Shown here piece after piece: positions 29,501 through 41,500 of a stretch of 64,000 nucleotides of DNA. Where the stretch lies: NCBI GenBank assembly GCA_022818135.1, contig JAFMSR010000014.1:45326924-45390923 (forward strand). The letters are read 5' to 3'. A program made the translations under genes and the position numbers. The notes below the pieces were generated by a model. That model ran no database searches, had not been told where the DNA came from, and worked only from the letters and a program-made list of their open reading frames with translations. Source of the stretch: Saxidomus purpurata. Taxonomy: Eukaryota; Mollusca; Bivalvia; Venerida; Veneridae. Positions within the stretch are counted from its first letter, which is position 1; each line of letters starts with the position of its first letter.

Positions 29501-32500
29501 CTGTGTGAAAAGTTATACGTATGCACCACTGTAGAATATCCCTACTGTTTTTTTGGGGTCAGTGAGTCAATGTCACAGTGAACTCTTGTTAGCTTTTCCT
29601 TGGGCCTCTTGTTTTTATGTACAAGTCAAGGATAGATTTAGTCAAACATCTTTAAGTTTTCTGGTTTGAGTACATGTATGTCCTTTTGTGGAAATAGTGG
29701 TTTCATTTCAATAACTGAAGCAACATTAATCGAGAATAACTCGAGACCTAGATATTCAGCATGCAGCATTGCCTGGTGAACCGCTACCGATCATATCGGC
29801 TTATATATGAAAAACTTTAAAAATCTTCTTCTGTGGAACCAAAAGCCCTAGAACTTCGATATTTGGTATGAAGCATTGACTAGTGGACTTCTATCATTAC
29901 ATTGTTCAGATCATGAGCCCCTGGGGCTAAATTTACCCTGTCTGGGGGGTCACTTGATTAAACATAGGCTTATACTGGGAAAACTTCAAAGTCCTCTTGT
30001 CTAGAACCACTAGGCCCAGAGCGTAGATATTTGGAATATAGCATTATAGTGGACCTCTATATTGTTCAAATTGGAATCCCCAGGTCAAAATTGATCCTTT
30101 CTGCTATTGATGACCCTGTATTATAGCCAATGGTTGCCAGGTGATAGATATAAGGCCATGTTGTCCCTCTTGTTTTATTTTTAGCTTGTTTTTTCGAAGA
30201 AAAGGGGAGCTGTCCTACTCGCCTCGGCGTTGGTGTCACACCTTGGAATAATTTTTTGTACCACCCCGCTTATTTCAAAACCATTAAAGGTATTGCTTTG
30301 AAACTTTACCATACTTGTTTACCATCATAACCTCCATCAACAGACAAGAGTACATAACTCTGTCAAGGTTTTTGTCAGAATTATGGCCCTTTTTCGACTT
30401 AAAAAGTGCATTGAGCTTGGTTAAATTTTTCATACCACCCCACTTTATTTTAAAACCATTATAAATATTGCATTGAAACTTACCATACCTATTTACTATC
30501 ATTACATCCATATACAAACAAGAGTACATAACTCTGTGAAGGTTTTTGTCAGAATTATGACCCTTTTTGACTTAGAAAATACATTCAATATGGGTAAAAT
30601 CCACTTATTGATTTAACCATTTGAGATATTGCTTTGAAACATGGAATACTTGTTTGCATCATTACGCCGATCTGTAGGCAAGAGAAGGTAATTCTATCAA
30701 GGATATTTTTTAAAATTAAGGCCCTTTATGGGTTAAGTTTTTTCGTACCAGTCAACTTTTTGACTGAACTGTTTGAGACATTACTTTTAAAGTTGGAATA
30801 CTTGTTTACCATCATGATCCCCAAATGTAGGCAGGAGATAGTAATTCTGTCAAGGATTTCATTTGACCTATGGCCCTTTTCGACTTAGAAACTCAGTTAG
30901 ATTTTTCATTCTAAGTGTCCACTTATTGACTTAACTATTTGACATATTACTTTGAAAGTTGGGATCCTTATGTACCATCATGACACCTATCTATAAGCAA
31001 GAAAAGATAACTCTGTGAAAATATTTCTTGATTTGTACTAAAACATTTCTAGTTAAAATCTTGTGTGCAACTGGCACTGTTATTCACATATATCATTAAC
31101 CACTTCTGGTATTAATTTAAAACTTTGCTGTAGTATTCAGGAATATCAAACAATCAAGTTTGCTAATTCTTGACTTAATATCTTACTACTTGAGGCCCTT
31201 TTTATACAGATCATTGTTTTGCCTTTTACTAACAAACTTTTGTTTTATCGGCAAGCACTGAAAAAAGTCAAGCATGCTGTCCTACTGACAGCTCATGTTG
31301 ATATCAGCTGGGAGTAGAATTCGTTCTTCTACAAAAACAATCTTAACAGTAGATACTGTTTTTAATATGTTTCTGTTATCTTTAAAATTAGGTGGAACCA
31401 GACCCAAGACTATACACCTAGGGTCACGGCAACAGTCAGTCAACCAATCAACTGCTCTTACTGTGATGAATCTAAAACAGAATCAAGTTGACATCCTACG
31501 GTCTGAGATTGAGTCTACTGGTGGATTGGTCAAAGTCATTTCTAAAGTACACTTTCAGAGTGGGCTGGCACTGGTTGAATGTTTCAGTAAAATTTGGTAA
31601 GGCAAGACATGATAATTCCACATTTCTCTCTCTCTTATAGGTTGATTTCATCTGGACTGAGTCTCAATAGCAATTAATATAAGTTGTAAGAACTTATTTT
31701 GCGATTGAAAAAAAATATGTTAATGTTAATTAAATTAAATTAATAATGTACAGTATTTAATGATTTTTATGCCCCCAAAGGTGGGTATATTAAAATCGCA
31801 CCGTCTGTCTGTCCATCAGCTGTTATGAATGGGTACTTATGTGGCTAAACTGGCCATAGCAAACAATACATAACTGTAAATTCCATTCATTCCGTAGGAT
31901 AATTGGCTGTTACGTGGCTAAAAAAATTCTGTTATGTGGCTAAAAGTAGACACATAAATACTTGAAATATGTAACATAGCCACTTAAGTACCATTTAGTT
32001 AGAAAGTCTGTTGTGGAGTCTGTCCATGTGTCCGTTCTTACAGCTTTTCGTGTCTGGGCTGTAACTTTGTCATGCATTGAAGGATTTAAAAATAATTTGA
32101 CACAGATGTTAAGCACATCAAGACGATGTGTCGCTTGCAAGACAAACGTCCCTTACTCAAAGGTCAAGGTCACACAAAAGTTTAAAGGTAATGGAATCCT
32201 GTATATATGCACACATTTGTGTCCGGACTATAACTTTGTCATGCATTGATTGATTTTGAAATAACTTGGCACAAATGTTTAACACATCAAGCCGACATGT
32301 CGTGTAAAGACTCACCTCCCTACCCCAAAGGCCAAGGTCACACTTAAAATTTAAAAATAATGGAAAACTGTATGCATGGTAACTCTGTCATGCATGGAAA
32401 GATTTTAAAATGACATGGCACAATTGTTGAGCACATGGAGAGGACACAGACTGTGAGACACCTCTTTCAGGGGCATTTGTCACTTGTGAGGGACAGCTCT

Positions 32501-35500
32501 TGTTTCTGTAAGCAATTCATTTTCCAGTTGGTCTTTATCAGTGATTTGCTTCATTCAGCGGGGATACAAGCTCAGGTTGTATATTTAGACTGCCATATAA
32601 TTATGAAGTCCGTCTTTAGACCAACCTTTTCAGAATATTTATACCCCCAAAACGAAGTTTAGGGGGGGATATAGGAGTCACCCGGTGGTTGGTCGGTCGG
32701 TTGGTCGGTCGGTCGGTCGGTCGGTCGGTCGGTCGGTCGGGCGGTCGGTCGGTCGGTCTGTTGCATTTTCCTTGTCCGGAACATAACTTGAAAACTACTT
32801 GTTGGAATTCAATACAACTTCATACAATGATCAAGCACATTGAGAGGAAGTGCAGTGCACAAGAACTATAACTCCATCTTGACTAATTACAGAGTTATTG
32901 CCCTTTGTTACTTTTCCTTGTCCGGAGCATAACTTGAAAACTACTGGTTGGAATTCAATACAACTTCATACAATGGTCAAGCACATTGAGAGGAAGTGCA
33001 GTGCACAAGAACTATAACTCCATCTTGACTAATTACAGAGTTATTGCCCTTTGTTACTTTTCCTTGTCCGGAGCATAACTTGAAAACTACTGGTTGGAAT
33101 TCAATACAACTTCATACAATGGTCAAGCACATTGACAGGAAGTGCAGTGCACAAGAACTATAACTCCAGCTTGACTAATTACGGAGTTATTGCCCTTTGT
33201 TGCTTTTCCTTGTCCGGAGCATAACTTGAAAACTACTGGTTGGAATTCAATACAATTTCATATAATGATGAAGCACAATGAGAAGAAGTGCAGTGTACAA
33301 GAACCATAACTCTATCTAGAGTATTTACAGAGTTATTGCCCTTTGTTATTTTTTCTTCTCCAGAGCATTACTTGAAAACTACTGGTTGGAATTCAATATA
33401 ACCTCATACAATGGTCAAGTACATTGAGAGGAAGTGCAGTTCACAAGAACCATAACTCCATCTTGACTCATTACAGAGTTATTGCCCTTTGTTACTTTTC
33501 CTTGTCCGGAGCATAATTCGAAAAGTACTAGTTGGAATTCAAAACAACTTCATACAATGGTCAAGCACAATGAGAGGAAGTGCAGTGCACAGGAACCATA
33601 ACTCAATCTTGACTCATTACAGAGTTATTGCCCTTTGTTACTTTTCCTTGTCCGGAGCATTATTGAAAACTTCTGGTTGGAATTCAATACAACTTCATAA
33701 AATAGTCAAGCACAATGACAGGAAGTGCAGTGGAAAGAACAATAACTCTATCTTGACTCATTTCAGAGTTATTGCCCTTTGTTACTTTTACTTGTCCGGA
33801 GCATTATTTGAAAACTACTGGTTGGAATTCAATACAACTTCATACAATGGTCAAGCACAATGAGAGGAAGTGCAGTGTACAAGAACCATAACTCTATCTT
33901 GACAAATTACAGAGTTATTGCCAAGAACAATATCTCTTTTTAGTTTGTTTGCAAGGTATTCTGTTACTACGAACTTTCTCAGTTTATAAAGCAGTCTTTT
34001 GGGGGTAGCTATCACATTTAGTGATAGCTGTAGTTTTCCTTGCAACCGTTATCTGTTTTTCAATGAAAATTTGCCATAGTGATAAGTACCTAGTCTAGAT
34101 TTCATCATTGTCATGTTGCATTCAGATATACCTTCTGTGATAGCTCTAGTTATTTCTGTTGCATTCAGGTATACCTTCTGTGATAGCTCTAGTTATTTCT
34201 GTTGCATTCAGGTATACCTTCTGTGATAGCCCTAGTTATTTCTGTTGCATTCAGGTATACCTTCTGTGATAGCCCTAGTTATTTCTGTTGCATTCAGGTA
34301 TACCTTCTGTGATAGCTCTAGTTATTTCTGTTGCATTCAGGTATACCTTCTGTGATAGCCCTAGTTATTTCTGTTGCATTCATGTATACCTTCTGTGATA
34401 GCCCTAGTTATTTCTGTTGCATTCAGATATACCTTCTGTGATATCTCTAGTTATTTCTGTTGCATTCAGATATACCTTCTGTGATAGCCCTAGTTATTTC
34501 TGTTGGATTCAGATATACCTTCTGTGATAGCCCTAGTTATGTCTGTTGCATTCAGATATACCTTCTGTGATATCTCTAGTTATTTCTGTTGCATTCAGAT
34601 ATACCTTCTGTGATAGCCCTAGTTATTTCTGTTGCATTCAGATATACCTTCTGTGATAGCCCTAGTTATTTCTGTTGCATTCATGTATACCTTCTGTGAT
34701 AGCCCTAGTTATTTCTGTTGCATTCAGATATACCTTCTGTGATATCTCTAGTTATTTCTGTTGCATTCAGATATACCTTCTGTGATAGCCCTAGTTATTT
34801 CTGTTGTATTCAGATATACCTTCTGTGATAGCCCTAGTTATTTCTGTTGCATTCATGTATACCTTCTGTGATAGCCCTAGTTATTTCTGTTGCATTCAGA
34901 TATACCTTCTGTGATATCTCTAGTTATTTCTGTTGCATTCAGATATACCTTCTGTGATAGCCCTAGTTATTTCTGTTGTATTCAGATATACCTTCTGTGA
35001 TAGCCCTAGTTATTTCTGTTGCATTCAGATATACCTTCTGTGATATCTCTAGTTATTTCTGTTGCATTCAGATATACCTTCTGTGATAGCCCTAGTTATT
35101 TCTGTTGTATTCAGATATACGTTCTATGATAGCCCTAGTTATTTCTGTTGTATTCAGATATACCTTCTATGATAGCTCTAGTTATTTCTGTTGTAGGATT
35201 GCCGGGTGGGATGTAAAGAAGTTCCCTAGATTGTACGACAAGTTTCACATTGGTGACCAACTGATCTCTATCAATGATGTCCAAGTCACTGATCTCTCAT
35301 TTGCTCACAAGCTTGTGAAAAATATTAAAGGTAAAAAACATTAAGCAATGGAACCTATAGCCATAGATAAACTGCACTTACTTGAAAAAGTTGTATTATC
35401 TTCAGAACAGCTATACTGCATTGTATGATCAAATAGGAAGCTTAAAACATAATGCTTTGAGAACATCATCCTCATCTCTAGAAATTCCCTTACTCTATAA

Positions 35501-38500
35501 ATAAAGAGTATACTTTCAATCTGTAGTATACTCTAAACTGGTAGTATACTCTCAATCAGTAGTATACTCACAATCAGTAGTATACTCACAATCAGTAGTA
35601 TACTTCGCAATTAGTAGTATACTTGCAATCAGTAGTATACCTGCAATCAGTAGTATACTTGCAATCAGTAGTATACTTGCAATCAGTAGTATACTCGCAA
35701 TTAGTAGTATACTTGCAATCAGTAGTATACTTGCAATCAGTAGTATACTCGCAATTAGTAGTATACCTGCAATCAGTAGTATACTTGCAATCAGTAGTAT
35801 ACTTGCAATCAGTAGTATACTCGCAATTAGTAGTATACTTGCAATCAGTAGTATACTCCCAATCAGTAGTATGATTGCAATCAGTAGTATACTCACATAA
35901 TGGCAGTTGGTAGTATACTCACAGTCAGTAGTATACCCATTCAGAAGTTTGCTTGCAATCGGTAGTATACTCACATACTAGCAGCTGGTAGTAGGGATGT
36001 AATCGATTCAAACGATATATCAACAATAAAACACTTTCGATTTGATTTCAATTGCCGTTTTGAAAAATCGTATATCGAAAAATGTATTACTGTGCAATGA
36101 TCTACAGTTTCAAGTTCGAAAATTCCATCAAAACTCAACCGGAATATAAACAATCACTCTACCCAGAGTTCCGTGTTTTTCTAACAAATTATAATTTAAT
36201 GAAATGTGGTCTCATAGACAAAAATATTTTAGCACTGCAAGGGTTGATATATATTATAGACAGAACCATAATATGTTTAGTACAAATAAAGTCAAGTGAT
36301 TTGGTAGAATATGTAGTCAGTGACTTTTTTACGCCCATGTATCGATATATTGCTGTATCGTCGATATTTCTAAATAGATATATCGATACAAAAATTTTAA
36401 TCAATGACATCCCTAGCTGGTAGTATGCTCGCATTCAGCAGTTTGCTTGCAATCGGTAGTATACTCACATACCCAGAGTTTAAAGTATACTTGCATTCAG
36501 CTGTATGCTTGCAATGGGTAGTATACTCACATATTCAGAGTTGGAAGTATACTCGCATTCAGTTGTATGCTTGCAATTGGAAGTATACTCTCAATCAATA
36601 GTATACTCTTGCAATAGGTAGTATACTAGAAATAGGTAGTATACTGGCATTCAGTGCTAATAACACAGATGCGATGTGTAATTACACAAGCAACTTCTAT
36701 AGTCATATTTGAGCGATTTTATGGCTTTATTTTGAAAAAATCTCGGACCGATTTTTAAGCAACTTTTGGTGACGTGAATCGGTCCAGCAAGTTGAAAATC
36801 AGTCCAGACCGGCAAATTTTCTGTTTTCCTGATCCCTGTTCAGTAGTATGCTTGCAATCGCTAGTATAGCTGCAATAAGTAGTATGCTTGCAGTCGGTAG
36901 TATTCCTGCAATAAGTAGTATGCTTGCAGTCGGGAGTATTCCTGCAATAAGTAGTATGCTTGCAGTCGGTAGTATTCCTGCAATAAGTAGTATGCTTGCA
37001 GTCGGCAGTATTCCTGCAATAAGTAGTATGCTTGCAGTCGGCAGTATTCCTGCAATTAGTAGTATGCTTGCAATCGGCAGTATTCCTGCAATAAGTAGTA
37101 TGCTTGCAATCGGCAGTATTCCTGCAATAAGTAGTATGCTTGCAATCGGCAGTATTCCTGCAATAAGTAGTATGCTTGCAATCGGCAGTATTCCTGCAAT
37201 AAGTAGTATGCTTGCAATCGGCAGTATACCAGCAATAAGTAGTATGCTTGCAATCGGCAGTATACCCGCAATAAGTAGTATGCTTGCAATCGCTAGTATA
37301 CCCGCAATAAGTAGTATGCTTGCAATCGGTAGTATACCCTCAATTAGTAGTATTCTTGCAATCGGTAGTATACCCGCAATAAGTAGTATGCTTGCAATCG
37401 GTAGTATACCCGCAATAAGTAGTATGCTTGCAATCGGTAGTATACCCGCAATAAGTAGTATGCTTGCAATCGGTAGTATACCAGCAATAAGTAGTATGCT
37501 TGCAATCGGTAGTATACCAGCAATAAGTAGTATGCTTGCAATCGCTAGTATACCTGCAGTAAGTAGTATGCTTGCAATAGGTAGTATACCTGCAATAAGT
37601 AGTATGCTTGCAATCGCTACTATACCTGCAATAAGTAGTATGCTTGCAATCGGTAGTATACCTGCAATAAGTAGTATGCTTGCAATCGCTAGTATACCTG
37701 CAATAAGTAGTATGCCTGCAATCGCTAGTATTGCTGCAATAAGTAGTATTCTTGCAATCGGTAGTATACCTGCAATAAGTAGTATGCTTGCAATCGCTAG
37801 TATACCAGCAATAAGTAGTATGTCTGCAATCGCTAGTATAGCTGCAATAACTAGTATGCTCGCAGTCGGTAATATACCTGCAATAAGTAGTTTGCCTGCA
37901 ATCGGTAGTATACCCGCAATAAGTAGTATGCTTGCAATCGGTAGTATACCAGCAATAAGTAGTATACTTGCAATCGCTAGTATACCTGCAATAAGTAGTA
38001 TTCTTGCAATCGGTAGTATACCTGCAATAAGTAGTATGCTTGCAATCGCTAGTATACCTGCAATAAGTAGTATGCCTGCAATCGCTAGTATTGCTGCAAT
38101 AAGTAGTATTCTTGCAATCGGTAGTATACCTGCAATAAGTAGTATGCTTGCAATCGCTAGTATACCAGCAACAAGTAGTATGCTTGCAATCGCTAGTATA
38201 CCTGCAATAAGTAGTATGCTTGCAATCGGTAGTATACCTGCAATAAGTAGTATGCTTGCAATCGCTTGTATACCTGCAATAAGTAGTATGCTTGCAATCG
38301 GTAGTATACCTCTAATAAGTAGTATGCTTGCAATCGGTAGTATACCTCTAATAAGTAGTATGCTTGCAATCGGTAGTATACCTCTAATAAGTAGTATGCT
38401 TGCAATCGGTAGTATACCTGCAATAAGTAGTATGCTTGCAATCGGTAGTATACCTCTAATAAGTAGTATGCTTGCAATCGGTAGTATACCTGCAATAAGT

Positions 38501-41500
38501 AGTATGCTTGTATACCTCTAATAAGTAGTATGCTTGCAATCGGTAGTATACCTCCAATAAGTAGTATGCCTGCAATCGCTAGTATACCTGCAATAAGTAG
38601 TATGCTTGCAATCGGTAGTATACCTGCAATAAGTAGTATGCCTGCAATCGCTAGTATTGCTGCAATAAGTAGTATTCTTGCAATCGGTAGTATACCTGCA
38701 ATAAGTAGTATGCCTGCAATCGCTAGTATACCTCTAATAAGTAGTATGCTTGCAATCGGTAGTATACCTGCAATAAGTAGTATGCTTGCAATCGGTAGTA
38801 TACCTGCAATAAGTAGTATGCCTGCAATCGCTAGTATTGCTGCAATAAGTAGTATTCTTGCAATCGGTAGTATACCTGCAATAAGTAGTATGCTTGCAAT
38901 CGCTTGTATACCTGCAATAAGTAGTATGCTTGCAATCGGTAGTATACCTGCAATAAGTAGTATGCCTGCAATCGCTAGTATTGCTGCAATAAGTAGTATT
39001 CTTGCAATCGCTAGTATACCTGCAATAAGTAGTATTCTTGCAATCGGTAGTATACCTGCAATAAGTAGTATGCTTGCAATCGCTAGTATACCTGCAATAA
39101 GTAGTATGCCTGCAATCGCTAGTATTGCTGCAATAAGTAGTATTCTTGCAATCGGTAGTATACCTGCAATAAGTAGTATGCTTGCAATCGCTAGTATACC
39201 AGCAACAAGTAGTATGCTTGCAATCGCTAGTATACCTGCAATAAGTAGTATGCTTGCAATCGGTAGTATACCTGCAATAAGTAGTATGCTTGCAATCGCT
39301 TGTATACCTGCAATAAGTAGTATGCTTGCAATCGGTAGTATACCTCTAATAAGTAGTATGCTTGCAATCGGTAGTATACCTCTAATAAGTAGTATGCTTG
39401 CAATCGGTAGTATACCTCTAATAAGTAGTATGCTTGCAATCGGTAGTATACCTGCAATAAGTAGTATGCTTGCAATCGGTAGTATACCTCTAATAAGTAG
39501 TATGCTTGCAACGGTAGTATACCTGCAATAAGTAGTATGCTTGTATACCTCTAATAAGTGTATGCTTGCAATCGGTAGTATACCTCCAATAAGTAGTATG
39601 CCTGCAATCGCTAGTATACCTGCAATAAGTAGTATGCTTGCAATCGTAGTATACCTGCAATAAGTAGTATGCCTGCAATGCTAGTATTGCTGCAATAAGT
39701 GTATTCTTGCAATCGGTAGTATACCGCAATAAGTAGTATGCCTGCAAGCTAGTATACCTCTAATAAGTAGTATGCTTGCAATCGGTAGTATACCTGCAAT
39801 AAGTAGTATGCTTGCAATCGGTAGTATACCTGCAATAAGTAGTATGCCTGCAATCGCTAGTATTGCTGCAATAAGTAGTATTCTTGCAATCGGTAGTATA
39901 CCTGCAATAAGTAGTATGCTTGCAACGCTTGTATACCTGCAATAAGTAGTATGCTTGCAATCGGTAGTATACCTGCAATAAGTAGTATGCCTGCAACGCT
40001 AGTATTGCTGCAATAAGTAGTATTCTTGCAATCGGTAGTATACCTGCAATAAGTAGTATGCTTGCAATCGCTTGTATACCTGCAATAAGTAGTATGCTTG
40101 CAATCGGTAGTATACCTGCAATAAGTAGTATGCTTGCAATCGCTAGTATTGCTGTAATAAGTAGTATGCCTGCAATCGGTAGTATACCTGCAATAAGTAG
40201 TATGCCTGCAATCGGTAGTATACCTGCAATAAGTAGTATGCTTGCAATCGGTAGTATACCTGCAATAAGTAGTATGCCTGCAATCGCTAGTATTGCTGCA
40301 ATAAGTAGTATTCTTGCAATCGGTAGTATACCTGCAATAAGTAGTATGCTTGCAATCGCTTGTATACCTGCAATAAGTAGTATGCTTGCAATCGCTTGTA
40401 TACCTGCAATAAGTAGTATGCTTGCAATCGGTAGTATACCCGCAATAAGTAGTATGCTTGCACGCTAGTATACCCCGCAATAAGTAGTATGCTTGCAATC
40501 GCCTATGTATACCCGCATTAAGTAGTATGCTTGCAATCGCTTGTATACCCGCAATAAGTAGTATGCTTGCAATCGCTTGTATACCCGCAATAAGTAGTAT
40601 GCTTGCAATCGCCTGTATACCCCGCAATAAGTAGTATGCTTGCAACGCTCGTATACCCGCCCAATAAGTAGTATGCTTGCAATCGGTAGTATCCCTGAAT
40701 AAGTAGTATGCTTGCAATGCTGGTATACCCACAATAAGTAGTATGCTTGCAATCGGTAGTATACCTGCAATAAGTAGTATGCTTGCAATCGCTAGTATAC
40801 CTGCAATAAGTAGTATGCTTGCAATCGGTAGTATACCTGCAATAAGTAGTATTCTTGCAATCGGTAGTATACCTGCAATAAGTAGTATGCTTGCAATCGC
40901 TTGTATACCTGCAATTAGTAGTATGCTTGGAATCGGTAGTATACCTGCAATAAGTAGTATTCTTGCAATCGGTAGTATACCTGCAATAAGTAGTATGCTT
41001 GCAATCGGTAGTATACCTGCAATAAGTAGTATGCTTGCAATCGCTAGTATACCTGCAATAAGTAGTATGCTTGCAATCGCTAGTATACCTCCAATAAGTA
41101 GTATGCCTGCAATCGCTAGTATAGCTGTAATAAGTAGTATGCCTGCAATCGCTAGTATACCTCTAATAAGTAGTATGCTTGCAATCGGTAGTATACCTGC
41201 AAGAAGTAGTATGCCTGCAATCGCTAGTATACCTGCAATAAGTAGTATGCCTGCAATCGGTAATATACCTGCAATAAGTAGTATGTCTGCAATCGCTAGT
41301 ATAGCTGCAATAACTAGTATGCTCGCAATCGGTAATATACCTGCAATAAGTAGTATGCCTGCAATCGGTAGTATACCTGCAATAAGTAGTATGCTTGCAA
41401 TTGCTAGTATACCAGAAATAAGTAGTATGCTCGCAATCGGTAATATACCTGCAATAAGTAGTATACCTGCAATAAGTAGTATGCTTGCAATTGCTAGTAT

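Noticed and set aside
32689..32871. Frame starting MVGRLVGRSVGRSVG
   Set aside because: Translation of a (GGTC)n simple run at the start of a family D' repeat.
34107..35190. Regular 43-bp array resembling a CRISPR array
   Set aside because: There are no unique spacers; the whole unit repeats, it sits in a eukaryotic intron and merges into a splice acceptor.
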